A DNA stretch of 64,000 bases from Shewanella psychropiezotolerans (GCF_007197555.1 NZ_CP041614.1:3588001-3652000); one strand, 5' to 3'. Positions 1-8,839 are shown, numbered from the stretch's first letter. The notes: a model not told the origin generated them from the sequence alone. Program-made: numbers and translations.

Positions 1-288
1 ATGCAGGACTTCTGTCATCAGGAGAACATTTCAACTTCTTCTTTTAATCGTTGGCGCCAGCAGTTAACGGTTCCTCCAGAAATACAGGCTACCGAAGCCG
101 ACTGGATAGAGCTTGAACCCTCTAAGCAAGATAAGCTTCCGGTGTTGCCAGACCCAAAGCCAAACTGGAATATTGAGCTTGTGCTCCCTGGTGATGTCAT
201 TTTACGATACGCTACTGATGCTGCTGCCAAGTCCGGACTTACGCATTTGGCTGTATGCCAAACCCGTGGACATGCGCAAGCAGTTTGA
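1..288 (+). CDS. tnpA: IS66 TnpA (Orf1), 5' end missing
   Basis: This is the small first protein of IS66 elements, a helix-turn-helix accessory protein needed with TnpB and TnpC for transposition. The visible 95 residues open with a helix-turn-helix-like segment (FCHQENISTSSFNRWRQQL) that normally sits about 15-25 residues into the protein. The first ATG in view is therefore probably internal and the true start lies outside the window. The 3' end overlaps tnpB by about 70 bases in another frame, which suits the translational coupling common in this family. Confidence 0.75.
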   Translation: MQDFCHQENISTSSFNRWRQQLTVPPEIQATEADWIELEPSKQDKLPVLPDPKPNWNIELVLPGDVILRYATDAAAKSGLTHLAVCQTRGHAQAV

Positions 289-523
289 TGGCTTAATCGT
301 ATTAGCTAAGCACCAACTCCACGCTTCTCCCATGAGTGGTGAGCTGTTTGTGTTCATTAATCGCAAGCAGACCATGATGAAGGTGCTGTATTTTAGTCGC
401 GGCGGCTACTGTTTATGGAGTAAGCGGCTTGAGTTAGGCCGCTTTCATCACGTAGAGGGTGACGGGGATAAAATCAATCTCACCTGGACTCAACTACAAT
501 GCCTCATCGAAGGCATTAATTGA
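218..523 (+). CDS. tnpB: IS66 TnpB (Orf2)
   Basis: TnpB is the short conserved second protein of IS66 elements. The start chosen is the ATG at 218 (MLLPSPDLRIWLYAKP), because TnpB proteins begin with a few residues before the signature W-x-x-x-x-P-x-DMRK-x-FDGL, seen here as AKPVDMRKQFDGL. A longer frame from 113 would add residues that are only the shadow of tnpA. The later segment with YFSRGGYCLWSKRLE is also typical. The protein is about 101 residues long, near the usual size. Its biochemical role is not well understood. Confidence 0.88.
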   Translation: MLLPSPDLRIWLYAKPVDMRKQFDGLIVLAKHQLHASPMSGELFVFINRKQTMMKVLYFSRGGYCLWSKRLELGRFHHVEGDGDKINLTWTQLQCLIEGIN

Positions 524-592
524 CAAAAACAAGTAAAGAGCAAGCGGTTTAATTCGTTATAACTGTCTGTTTTTTTTATATAATATGCTTCT

Positions 593-2155
593 ATGAAGCA
601 ACCTCTACAGACAGTCTCGTTATCACAAGAAATTGAGCAGCTAAACGCTCAAAATTCTGAGCTGTCAGAAAAAGTGCTCACGCTGCAACAGCAACTCGAC
701 TGGTTTAAGCGCCAGTTGTTTGGCCGCAAGTCTGAAAAGCAGTTAGAGGATAATCCCAATCAAGAAGTCTTATTTGACCGCCCTGATTCTGGGGAGTCAG
801 GGCCTGAAGATAAGCAACAGATATCCTATACCCGCTCAGCAAAAAAAAGCACCGGCAATGAAGTGGATGACACCGGCTTGCGCTTTGATGATACGGTGCC
901 GACCAAGGTCATTGAACTTAAAGCGCCAGAGCTAGAAGGTGACGATGCTGAGCAGTATGAGGTTATCGGTTATAAAGAGACCCATCGCTTAGCTCAACAG
1001 CCGGGCAGCTACACCATTCTTATCTATAAGCGTCCCGTCGTCCGTCACAAAACCGAGCATTGCCTTAGCGTACAACCTGCACCCGATAACGTGCTCGACG
1101 GGTGTTTTGCTGATGTCTCTGTTATCGCCGGCATCATGGTCGACAAGGGAGTCTATCATTTACCCTTGTATCGCCAGCACCAAAGAATGCTTGATAGTGG
1201 GGTTCAAGTCAGCAGGGCTACCCTCATTAACTGGGTAAAACGGGGCATCGAACTGTTAACCCCTATCTACCGAGCTCAGCTAAAGCATATCCTCACCAGC
1301 TCTACACTGGCCATGGATGAGGTGCCGATGAAAGCGGGACGTAAAGCGAAAGGTAAGATGAAACAGACTTACTTTTGGCCCATCTACGGTGAAGATGATG
1401 AAGTCGCCTTCACCTGGTCATCAAGCCGTGGGGCTCAACATGCTAAGGCGCAGCTAACCGGGTTCTCTGGTGTACTGCTAAGTGATGGTTATCAGGCTTA
1501 TACCAATGTGATAAAAGCACTTAATCGTGACAACGAAGCTAACATCATCCATGCCGCCTGCTGGGCTCATACCCGACGTTACTTCGATAAAGCTTTACTC
1601 ATGGAGCCCGAACTCGCTAAGCAAGCCTTAAAGCAAATCGCCGAGCTCTACAAAATCGAAAAACACATCCGCGATAACTTAAGCTACAGCGATGAAATCC
1701 TCGCTTATCGGCAAAAGTGGAGTGAGCCTATCGTTAACCGCTTCTTCAAATGGCTCTATGACCAACGGCAACGCCCGGAGATTTTACCGAGCAACCCGTT
1801 AAGTAAGGCCCTCAGTTATGCACTTGATAGAAAAACAGAGCTTAAGGTCTTCTCGAGTCACCCTGCAGTGCCTATCGACACCAATCACTTGGAGCGTGCT
1901 TTGCGAGTCATACCGATGGGGCGTAAAAATTATCTGTTCTGCTGGACCGAACTGGGGGCGGAGCAGTTGGGGATGCTGCAAAGTTTACTGGTTACCTGTC
2001 GTCTGCAAGGGATTAATCCCTACACTTACCTCGTCGATGTCCTGCAACGCGTCAGTCAGCACCCAGCTTCACAAGTTGAAGAACTCACGCCACGAGTATG
2101 GAAGACTAAGTTTGCCGACAACCCACTCACATCAGACTTGATGCAGACTTCTTAG
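593..2155 (+). CDS. tnpC: IS66 TnpC transposase
   Basis: This is the DDE transposase of the IS66 element, 520 residues, full family length. Residues about 8-40 form a leucine-rich coiled coil, followed by the LDWFKRQLFGRKSEK segment seen in TnpC proteins. The central part carries the IS66 zinc-binding region and the DDE domain. The likely catalytic acids are D242 (in MDEVPMKAG), D298 (SDGYQAY) and E434 (TNHLERALR). The C-terminal IS66 tail follows. Sixty-nine bases separate it from tnpB. No frameshift is visible. Confidence 0.95.
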   Translation: MKQPLQTVSLSQEIEQLNAQNSELSEKVLTLQQQLDWFKRQLFGRKSEKQLEDNPNQEVLFDRPDSGESGPEDKQQISYTRSAKKSTGNEVDDTGLRFDDTVPTKVIELKAPELEGDDAEQYEVIGYKETHRLAQQPGSYTILIYKRPVVRHKTEHCLSVQPAPDNVLDGCFADVSVIAGIMVDKGVYHLPLYRQHQRMLDSGVQVSRATLINWVKRGIELLTPIYRAQLKHILTSSTLAMDEVPMKAGRKAKGKMKQTYFWPIYGEDDEVAFTWSSSRGAQHAKAQLTGFSGVLLSDGYQAYTNVIKALNRDNEANIIHAACWAHTRRYFDKALLMEPELAKQALKQIAELYKIEKHIRDNLSYSDEILAYRQKWSEPIVNRFFKWLYDQRQRPEILPSNPLSKALSYALDRKTELKVFSSHPAVPIDTNHLERALRVIPMGRKNYLFCWTELGAEQLGMLQSLLVTCRLQGINPYTYLVDVLQRVSQHPASQVEELTPRVWKTKFADNPLTSDLMQTS

Positions 2156-2185
2156 TCTCCCGCAAGCCCGTCCTATATTGATCAC

Positions 2186-2326
2186 TTACAGCGCGCCTCT
2201 CTTCAACACTTCCTGTAAAGGATCTAATTGCTCTGGTGTATGAAGCCCAATAACATTATGATTATCCATGCGACGGAGTCCTCTGTAAGTTGATTGTTTT
2301 ACACCATCTTCAAAGATGATGCGTCG
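2186..2326 (-). pseudogene. C-terminally truncated coding remnant abutting the IS66 right end
   Basis: On the minus strand an open stretch reads ...EDGVKQSTYRGLRRMDNHN... and then PEQLDPLQEVLKRGAL before a TAA stop. The stop lies inside the IS66 terminal TTAC at 2186-2189, so the stop is supplied by the element and the original gene was longer. A TAG at 2327-2329 closes the frame upstream, but another frame continues coding-like sequence further up, suggesting decay. I do not recognise the family. The rest of the 2190-2460 interval shows nothing else. Confidence 0.35.
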
Positions 2327-2460
2327 CTATCCTCTTAGCCCATACACCAGAAATAAGCATACCTCGTTAGGCTGTTCAATAAATAGTCGTTGATGCGTTA
2401 ACCCTGCCCAAGGGGGGAGATTTAAATCTATAATTAATTTTAATAGGAATATCATTTTTT

Positions 2461-3438
2461 ATGCCATCATATAAACCATTGATTAAACCGACAAAAACTA
2501 AATCTCTCGCGGTATCGATTACTTCGATTAAACCAGTGGAGGAGCCAATAAACTTGAACCCGGCTTTCCGAGGAACTTCTACTGTTTTCAACGTCAAGGA
2601 TACTGACAAACTTATTTCAGACATTCATGATGGAAATAAAAAAAATATTTATGTAACAAAGAGTCATACAGGGTTTCGCGATGGAGAGTCTAAACCTGCA
2701 AAGCCTCCACTTTCGGAAGAAGAAAGAAATAATATGACTTCGGGGGGGCTTAACCGACTAAATAAAGCTTTGTACTCGTCAGGAAACATTAAATTTGTGG
2801 AAGGGGGTAACTCTGGACCTGAGATGATTGAGACAATTTTAATCCATGGGACGTTTAATCCTGACGCTCCTTTAGTTGGGTGGACTAGACCTAATATAGA
2901 CATAAATCAACGCATTAGAACTAGGTATGGTGGTAAGATAACAGCTATGCAGTGGAGTGGTAAAAATCATCGGGTGGCTCGAATTGAGGCCGGCAGAGCA
3001 CTTTCTGAGCGAATTTCAGAAAACACATCAAACAACATTCAAACAAATATAATAGCTCACAGTCATGGAGGTAATGTGGTATTTGAAGCTATTAAACAAA
3101 ACGGAAGCGGCTACATCAATCACCTTATAACTTTAGGAACTCCAATTAGGAAAGATCACCTCCCCTCCTTAAGTGAAATTAAAGAAGGGACTAATGCATA
3201 TATACACGTATCCGGTGGTAAAGATGGTGTAGCCCCAAAAGGGGGAGTTGATTGGGTAACTCCAGGGCGTGGGGTTTTTACTGATAAGTCTAGATATTCT
3301 AAAGCGGAAACACATAATCCCCTAAGCGATGTAGAGGTTCATATAATTGATGCCAATCACAGTGAGCTTCATCAGCGGGCAGTTTTAGATCTATTTGGGT
3401 CAAAAGAAATGAAAGTAAATCGCACCACTAAGATTTAA
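2461..3438 (+). CDS. Serine alpha/beta-hydrolase (lipase-like), passenger between IS66 ends
   Basis: The 325-residue product has an N-terminal region of about 120 residues that I do not recognise, then an alpha/beta-hydrolase fold. Recognisable parts are the beta-strand with oxyanion loop ETILIHGTFNPD (about 125-135), the nucleophile elbow AHSHGGN with Ser201, and a late DANHSELH segment likely to carry the catalytic histidine. The acid is uncertain. There is no signal peptide. Similar HSHGG lipase-like domains occur as C-terminal effector domains of Rhs or type VI secretion proteins, but no secretion marker or immunity gene is visible, so that is only a possibility. The gene is flanked by the right end of one IS66 (2189) and a 3' remnant of another (3451-3660). 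A weak AGGA lies upstream of the ATG. Confidence 0.6.
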   Translation: MPSYKPLIKPTKTKSLAVSITSIKPVEEPINLNPAFRGTSTVFNVKDTDKLISDIHDGNKKNIYVTKSHTGFRDGESKPAKPPLSEEERNNMTSGGLNRLNKALYSSGNIKFVEGGNSGPEMIETILIHGTFNPDAPLVGWTRPNIDINQRIRTRYGGKITAMQWSGKNHRVARIEAGRALSERISENTSNNIQTNIIAHSHGGNVVFEAIKQNGSGYINHLITLGTPIRKDHLPSLSEIKEGTNAYIHVSGGKDGVAPKGGVDWVTPGRGVFTDKSRYSKAETHNPLSDVEVHIIDANHSELHQRAVLDLFGSKEMKVNRTTKI

Positions 3439-3450
3439 TTAAGCGCTATA

Positions 3451-3660
3451 TTTTGCTGGTTACCTGCCGTCTGCAAGGGGTTAATCCCTATACTTACCTC
3501 GTTGATGTCCTGCAACGCGTGAGCCGGCCCCCCGGCTTCAAAAGTTGAAGAACTTACGCCGCCACTAGTATGAAAGACTAAGTTTGCCGACAACCCGCTC
3601 ATGTCAGACTTGTGCAAACTTCTTAGCTTACTGCAAGGCCGTTCTATATTGATCGGTTAC
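3451..3660 (+). pseudogene. IS66 tnpC 3' end and right terminus remnant
   Basis: This stretch is a diverged copy of the last part of the upstream tnpC plus its right terminus. It shares the segment TGCAACGCGT, the motif AAGTTTGCCGACAACCC and the end TATATTGATC followed by TTAC with 1985-2189. Several small indels and substitutions break the frame. Only the last 210 bases or so remain; the 5' part of this element is gone. Its terminal TTAC at 3657-3660 abuts and truncates the group II intron. Confidence 0.85.
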
Positions 3661-4982
3661 TTCCTATTAACCAAATAGGCTAGGTATTGAGGATCGAATG
3701 GCGTAGCAGCGCTCCTGATTTTCACATGTCTCCTTATCGGCGTTTGAGCTATCTGAACCAGATTAAAATGGCAGTCCATGTTGGCGATTTTCTGCCAGCC
3801 GTGGAATTGCCACCCACCTATGCGATTCATGTAGTATTTTCGACGTACCCAGTCTTTGTTTTTCGTTAGGTGACGCCTTACCGCCCATCGCCATAACAAC
3901 CAGAAAAGTTGATGGCCTACATAATCGAAAGTTCGCTTTGCCACACAATGACGATAATAATTCGCCCATCCTCTCAGCTTCGGATTCAAAATCTTAATGA
4001 GATCGTTTACTGGAATAGTTGCGTGCTTTTTGATGAGTTCGCGTAAGTTACTCAAAAATGATAATACATTGCTCTTACTTGGTTTAATAAGCAGTTTGCC
4101 TTTGTACTTCCTAAGATTGAATCCCAGAAAGTCAAAACCATCATCAATATGAGTGACATACGTTTTCTCTTCAGAAAGTGTTAAGCCTCTTTCTTGTAGA
4201 AAGCCAATTAGCTGCGGTTTGATTTCGTTAAGTAAGAACTCCTGTGAAGTCCCCGTTATTACAAAATCATCTGCATATCCGATGAAGTTAACCCTATCAC
4301 CTGTTTTACGAGCAATAGACTTAACCAATTGTTCTAACCCAGCAAGCGTGAGCAGCATAAGAGTAGGAGATATTATCCCACCTTGTGGTGTTCCCTCTGC
4401 CGTTTTATAGAACAATCCTTTGTCAACAAAACCACACCCAAGCCATTGTTTCAGCATTCGTTTATCTAATTGAATGTTATCGATAAGCCATTGATGACCA
4501 ATCTTATCGAAACAGGCTTTGATGTCTCCCTCAAGAACCCATTGGCTAGAGTTTTTCTGACACAAGCATTTGAAGCATTGCGCGATGGCATCGGCAGTAC
4601 TTCGGTTAGGTCGAAAACCATAACTGTTTGGGTCGACAATGGTCTCAGAGATAGACTCTAATGCAAGAAGGTGAAGGGCTTGTTGCGCCCTGTCTATCAT
4701 GCAAGGAATGCCTAGGGGTCTGAGTTTGCCGTTTTTCTTGGGGATATAGATACGCCTGAGCGGTTTAGCTTGGTAGCCTTTTCTGCTCAGTTGATTGACC
4801 GCCGCCATACAACGGACATCGGTGTTCCAGATGATGCCGTCTATTCCTGGCGTTTTACTGCCTTTGTTTTGAGATACTCGTTTAACAGCAAGAAGCTTTG
4901 CTGCTTTTGAGTGAGTTAGTATCCACTGCAAGGCTTTCGCTCTGCCGCGTTTACCTTCTCGGGTTGCTTTTGCAATGCGCAT
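3657..4982 (-). CDS. ltrA: Group II intron reverse transcriptase/maturase, C-terminus cut by IS66
   Basis: The product is an intron-encoded reverse transcriptase and maturase of 441 residues. The RT domain includes TPGIDG, the RRIYIPKKNGKLRPLGIP block, DPNSYGFRPNRSTADAI, EGTPQGGIISP and the catalytic YADD at residues 236-239. The maturase (X) region follows with LRGWANYYRHCVAKRTF. The last residues FDPQYLAYLVNRK run directly into a TAA stop that is formed by the IS66 terminal TTAC, so the protein probably lost a short C-terminal segment, perhaps a DNA-binding or HNH domain that many relatives carry. RT activity may survive. The partner RNA lacks domain V in this copy but a domain V-bearing relative lies at 8799-9613. 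Confidence 0.9.
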   Translation of the reverse strand: MRIAKATREGKRGRAKALQWILTHSKAAKLLAVKRVSQNKGSKTPGIDGIIWNTDVRCMAAVNQLSRKGYQAKPLRRIYIPKKNGKLRPLGIPCMIDRAQQALHLLALESISETIVDPNSYGFRPNRSTADAIAQCFKCLCQKNSSQWVLEGDIKACFDKIGHQWLIDNIQLDKRMLKQWLGCGFVDKGLFYKTAEGTPQGGIISPTLMLLTLAGLEQLVKSIARKTGDRVNFIGYADDFVITGTSQEFLLNEIKPQLIGFLQERGLTLSEEKTYVTHIDDGFDFLGFNLRKYKGKLLIKPSKSNVLSFLSNLRELIKKHATIPVNDLIKILNPKLRGWANYYRHCVAKRTFDYVGHQLFWLLWRWAVRRHLTKNKDWVRRKYYMNRIGGWQFHGWQKIANMDCHFNLVQIAQTPIRRHVKIRSAATPFDPQYLAYLVNRK

Positions 4983-5656
4983 TTGAAGCTTTAATACGTG
5001 CTGCCCAATAGCAGCCCAGTTAATGGCTTGCCATTGAGCCTCGTCAGGAGAGGCACTAACTCTGTTGAAGCTACCATTTGCGTTTATCCTTGAATAAAGT
5101 TCCTCAAACTATCTTGCAACGGGAGACCAGCTAGAAGTCAGCTCGCTTTCGCGCCAGATAACCACCTGTATCCGCATCATTACAACACGGCTTTCGCTTT
5201 TTCCAGCCTCCTTTACCTGCACCACTATCAGCTGTCTTCGCAGACAACCTTCCAAGAAGGAGTAATACAGGCTTACCCTGTTCCGTATGTCACGCAACGT
5301 CAGGTTAGATGCCCACTATAGTGCGGAGAGCGTATCGATCACGAAAGACTACTGTCCAATTTCTTTCCTACTCTCGTTGCCTTTTGGCCACAGCGTATTA
5401 ACCACTTCCGCTGCTTCTCGTGTGACGCACCTTATATGGATTCACTTATGTTCATCATACTGACACCCTAGCACTCACCCGATTTGTGGTTATCAGGAGG
5501 AACATCCTCTCACGATTCTGTTCCCGTTCAGCAAATTGCTGAGCTTCGTTACATTGTCGGATCCGCTGCTTTATTCAGGATCCTAGGGGCACCTGGTGAT
5601 ACAGATGGTTCACTCTTATCTCGGTGAACAGCGCTTCATACGACTTCAGGTCGCAC
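3661..5656 (-). mobile_element. Group II intron with RT gene, 3' end truncated
   Basis: The intron runs on the minus strand from its 5' boundary at 5656, which reads GTGCGACCTGAAGTCG, a standard group II 5' start (GUGYG). About 670 bases of structured leader (domains I-IV upstream part) precede the RT gene at 4982. Domains V and VI, expected after the RT gene, are absent: the sequence passes directly into an IS66 right terminus at 3660. The 5' exon contains an imperfect stem-loop at about 5664-5687 (GAACTAGAA paired with TTCTAGCTC) just before the junction. As it stands the intron cannot splice by itself. Confidence 0.85.
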
Positions 5657-5853
5657 GGACAGAAATGAGCTAGAAGTGTGATTCTAGTTCATGAGATTTT
5701 GATTAGGAAAAGTATGGCAATCGTTTGCTCGATAGCGCTGTAATAAAACGTTTATAGCTACAGTACTAGCTGTAGCCAGAGGCACTAAAAAGAGGGGAGT
5801 GACAATGCGAAATGTAATAAAAATACTGATTTAATGTCTTAATAGAAATAAAA

Positions 5854-6699
5854 TCAAATGCTAACGCTGCGACCTGTTGGAAAATATTCTAAGCGTTCAC
5901 CAAGCACACCTTTCAAGATATTATAGGCTTTCATTCCTGTACAATGACCTGTATACAACTTATCTATTGGGTAATTTAACATTGATTCACCAATCTCTTC
6001 GATCTGCTTCTTAGTTCCACCGATACTATTAAATAATGGTAATCCGACTAAATGAAAACCGCCAATGACAGCTTTTATTTTAGTGTTAGGGAAATTATTA
6101 AGTGCAGTATCTATCATATTTAGAACTCCACTATGAGCACAACCAGTAAAGACTATAAGCCCATCATGTTCATTTATGACCAACAATAATTCGTGATCAA
6201 ATGTATCAGACTTACAACTCTCACCTGACCCAGTAAATAGGTACTTATTACCTTCTGGCTTTTCATACTTATTACCTAAATCAGTTATTATAAAGATATT
6301 GGGCAATATTTCAGTCATTTGGTTAATAAACGTCATGCGACTGGCATCTTTGGTAAGCAACTGTTTATTGATACCTACATCAATTTTAAAACCCAAAGTT
6401 TTAAAAGTATAATTTGTGTCTTCGCATTCACGTAAATACACTTGGGCCTTAGAGTTCTGGTCTAGGAAGTGCGTAATTCCATTACAGTGATCATGATGGC
6501 GATGTGAAATCACTGCTGCATCAACGCTTTTAATATCTACACCTAATAAACGTGCATTATCACAAAAGGCTCTACTGCTTCCTGCATCAAATAATATACT
6601 CTTTCCCATAGTACTAGCATGAATAGAAAGCCCTCTTTCTATTTCTAGGTCTGTTCTATTATTCAATCTTGTATTATCAATTAATGAAGTAAGAATCAT
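5854..6699 (-). CDS. Metallo-beta-lactamase-fold hydrolase (COG1237-like)
   Basis: The 281-residue protein has the MBL fold. The main metal motif HRHHDH is at residues 66-71, after the beta-strand VDAAVISH. Later ligands are in TGCAHSGVLN and the C-terminal GHCTG. The IGGFHL segment and overall layout match the subgroup often annotated as dihydropterin-ribofuranosyl-aminobenzene phosphate synthase-like, but the substrate is unknown. It has no signal peptide. It lies 80 bases downstream of the DJ-1/PfpI gene on the same strand, so the two may be co-transcribed. The 197 bases between its stop and the intron hold no gene beyond a small hairpin near 5755-5775. Confidence 0.8.
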   Translation of the reverse strand: MILTSLIDNTRLNNRTDLEIERGLSIHASTMGKSILFDAGSSRAFCDNARLLGVDIKSVDAAVISHRHHDHCNGITHFLDQNSKAQVYLRECEDTNYTFKTLGFKIDVGINKQLLTKDASRMTFINQMTEILPNIFIITDLGNKYEKPEGNKYLFTGSGESCKSDTFDHELLLVINEHDGLIVFTGCAHSGVLNMIDTALNNFPNTKIKAVIGGFHLVGLPLFNSIGGTKKQIEEIGESMLNYPIDKLYTGHCTGMKAYNILKGVLGERLEYFPTGRSVSI

Positions 6700-6779
6700 A
6701 ACTACTACCTTTTTACAACTCTATAATTATTGGAGGATCTACTTTATGCTCAAGCGCTGAATAAGCGAACAATGCACAA

Positions 6780-7412
6780 CTACCTTTTAGAGGTTATTCG
6801 ATTTATGCTTTCTTGTTCTGCTAAGAGAATTGTAGAGCTAATGAGTTCTTCAAAGTGCTCCAATTGACCTGCTGGTATTAGCTGGTTTTGAATAAATTTT
6901 CGCTTCTCTGAATCAAACAAGCGTTCCGCGACCCAACCTATTAGGTATACTAAAGAAAGACAACCGCCTGCTGTAGCAATATTGCCTTCAATGACCAAAG
7001 GTAAATCTTGAACATTGCCGCCCATTTTCTTCAGTACATTTTTAGCGTCAGGATTTGTCGTTAACAACAAACCGTTTAACAATCCAAGTTCATGAAGGAT
7101 AAACGAACCAGCACATATCGAACCAACTAACTGTTTGTTTGGATCGAGTTTTAAAGCTGACATAAATTCACCGTCCTGTAATGCTGCAGGAATGCCACGC
7201 TTGCCACTAGTAATTAGCACTACATCTTGATTAATCACCTCTGAAATATGACCATCGGTCTTTACCGACATACCTAGATGCGAGCGGTGTTCTGATTTAG
7301 TTCCTAATATTGACACCACCCAGCTATTAGTCGTTCTACCGAGTAAGTCATACATTAAGAAAAAGTCCACATCTGTAAAATCGTCAAATATTACAATGCC
7401 AATGTTGTACAT
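6780..7412 (-). CDS. DJ-1/PfpI family protein
   Basis: This 210-residue protein has the class I glutamine-amidotransferase-like fold of the DJ-1/PfpI superfamily. The opening strand YNIGIVIFDDFTDVDFF is typical of the AraC-associated and isonitrile-hydratase-like branch. The nucleophile elbow is GSICAGSFILHELGLLNG, where the cysteine is the conserved one, followed by LLTTNPDA. There is no DNA-binding domain. Possible roles include isonitrile hydratase-like chemistry or stress response; the sequence alone does not decide. It precedes the MBL-fold gene on the same strand, and a hemB terminator (7480-7514) isolates it from hemB upstream. Confidence 0.8.
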   Translation of the reverse strand: MYNIGIVIFDDFTDVDFFLMYDLLGRTTNSWVVSILGTKSEHRSHLGMSVKTDGHISEVINQDVVLITSGKRGIPAALQDGEFMSALKLDPNKQLVGSICAGSFILHELGLLNGLLLTTNPDAKNVLKKMGGNVQDLPLVIEGNIATAGGCLSLVYLIGWVAERLFDSEKRKFIQNQLIPAGQLEHFEELISSTILLAEQESINRITSKR

Positions 7413-7479
7413 GATTTTGATACCTCGTTATTCATGTTTGAGATTTGCATAACAGCCATTAAACAACATATTACATAGC

Positions 7480-7514
7480 AAAAAAAGAGTGTCAGCAGCT
7501 TCTAGAGACACTCT
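7480..7514 (-). terminator. Intrinsic terminator of hemB
   Basis: Read on the minus strand, an 8-bp stem AGAGTGTC/GACACTCT with a 13-nt loop is followed by seven T residues. It sits 58 bases past the hemB stop and before the DJ-1 gene start. Confidence 0.85.
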
Positions 7515-7571
7515 TCTGGACATTAAATTTTACAGGCAAACGCAAGGGACTTCGGTAATGTTTTGATAAGT

Positions 7572-8555
7572 TTAATTTTTCCCCTCGGCTAACCATGTGG
7601 CATATTGTTTCGTATAATAACTCACAATTAGGTCAGCCCCAGCACGTTTTAACCCAATAAAAGTTTCAGTTACTACCGCTTTCTCATCGAGTGCGCCAGC
7701 AAGAGCCGCAAACTTGATACCGGCATATTCCCCACCTACTTGATATGCAGCGATGGGTAGATGGGTTTCTTTTCTTAAACGACAGATCACGTCTAAATAT
7801 GGTGTTCCTGGTTTAACCATCAGAATATCTGCGCCTTCAGCCTCATCAAGTGATGCTTCAAGTAGAGCTTGACGACCATTGGCGTAATCTAGTTGGTAGC
7901 CTTTTCTATCCCCACTAAGTTCACAGTCTACTGCGGCCCTAAATGGGCCATAAAAAGAAGATGCAAATTTTGCCGAATGTGCCAAAATTGCCACGTCCTG
8001 AAAACCAGCAGCATCAAGTCCTAGACGAATTGCTTTTACTTGGCCATCCATCATTGCCGATGGTGCTAACATATCAGCACCAGCTTTAGCTGCGGTCACC
8101 GATTGTTTTACTAAATTTTCAACTGTAATGTCGTTACAAACTTTGTTGTTTTGCATTACACCACAATGACCATGGTCGGTATATTCACAGAAGCAAATAT
8201 CTGGAATTACCATCATTTCTGGTACGGCAGATTTTATCGTCTTGACCATACGAGCAAGTAGACCATCATCATTCCAAGTGTCACTTCCTTGAGCATCCTT
8301 AGTGTGGGATATGCCAAAAGGCATAACATAGCGTATGCCCAGAGCATAAAGCTGACGAACCTCATCGGCTAGGGAGTTCTCGGGAATACGACTGATACCA
8401 GGTAGAGTGGAAATAGGTACTGCTTGAGCGATCTGCTCTTCGACAAATAAAGGATGGATTAAATTGTCTAATAAAAGGTGGCTTTCACGCAATAGATCGC
8501 GCATGGCTTCGGAGCTACGTAATCGTCTTAAACGGCGCAATGGAGTTATGGTCAT
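7572..8555 (-). CDS. hemB: Delta-aminolevulinic acid dehydratase (porphobilinogen synthase)
   Basis: HemB condenses two molecules of 5-aminolevulinate to porphobilinogen in tetrapyrrole synthesis in the cytoplasm. The 327-residue sequence is complete. The two Schiff-base lysines are visible as K196 (AHSAKFASSFYGPFRAA) and K248 (ILMVKPGTPYLD). The cysteine-rich zinc site CFCEYTDHGHCG is intact, so this is a zinc-type enzyme. The N-terminal RRLRRLR and C-terminal YYTKQYA segments are family-typical. It is a single-gene unit with its own terminator. Some Shewanella carry more than one hemB; whether this is the only copy cannot be judged from the window. Confidence 0.97.
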   Translation of the reverse strand: MTITPLRRLRRLRSSEAMRDLLRESHLLLDNLIHPLFVEEQIAQAVPISTLPGISRIPENSLADEVRQLYALGIRYVMPFGISHTKDAQGSDTWNDDGLLARMVKTIKSAVPEMMVIPDICFCEYTDHGHCGVMQNNKVCNDITVENLVKQSVTAAKAGADMLAPSAMMDGQVKAIRLGLDAAGFQDVAILAHSAKFASSFYGPFRAAVDCELSGDRKGYQLDYANGRQALLEASLDEAEGADILMVKPGTPYLDVICRLRKETHLPIAAYQVGGEYAGIKFAALAGALDEKAVVTETFIGLKRAGADLIVSYYTKQYATWLAEGKN

Positions 8556-8798
8556 ATTGGAGTAACCTATTCAGATATGGTTAGGGACTCAGTTTAAATA
8601 AAGGAAAATAAATTTAAACCTTACATAATAAGACTTAAAACTGTATCAAAAGTTCTGTGTAACTACAGCTAAATATTTTATCACCATGACTATTAACAAT
8701 ATGAGCTAATTTATACATAACACAATAAATCCATAACAAAAATCAGGTCAAACAACTTGCTCAACACATGTAGCAAACAATAGCTCTAACACGTAAAG

Positions 8799-8838
8799 GT
8801 CAGATAGGCGGCACTTGTTGCCAAGTGCCGCCCTCCTA
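8799..8838 (-). ncRNA. Group II intron domain VI and 3' splice end
   Basis: Four bases or so past domain V, a strong stem GGCGGCACTTG/CAAGTGCCGCC with a short GCAA-type loop is followed by TATCTGAC. The A in TATC is a good candidate for the bulged branch-point adenosine, 7 bases from the end, and the terminal AC fits the group II 3' consensus AY. The 3' boundary at 8799 is therefore inferred. Confidence 0.7.
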
Positions 8839-8839
8839 A

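Larger units (their letters stand above)
1..2189 (+). mobile_element. IS66-family insertion sequence, left end outside window
   Basis: The three genes tnpA, tnpB and tnpC lie in the IS66 order on one strand. The right end is placed at 2189 because the DNA after tnpC shares a tail with a second IS66 remnant at 3451-3660, and the similarity stops in both at a TTAC tetranucleotide. IS66-family termini are known to begin GTAA, whose complement is TTAC. tnpA lacks its first residues, so the left end is upstream of base 1. All three frames look intact, so the element may still be functional. Confidence 0.85.

Noticed and set aside
2461..3438. Calling the IS66-flanked hydrolase a type VI secretion effector
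   Set aside because: No VgrG, Hcp, PAAR or immunity gene is visible; the fold alone does not support it.
5109..5297. Minus-strand 62-codon frame in the RT-bearing intron leader
   Set aside because: It lies in the catalytic RNA part of the intron (domains I-IV) and is explained by that.
5805..5834. A 9-codon frame (ATG at 5805) with a strong AGGGGAG before it
   Set aside because: Far too short to support as a gene; it may be the truncated start of a lost gene, but there is nothing to compare it with.
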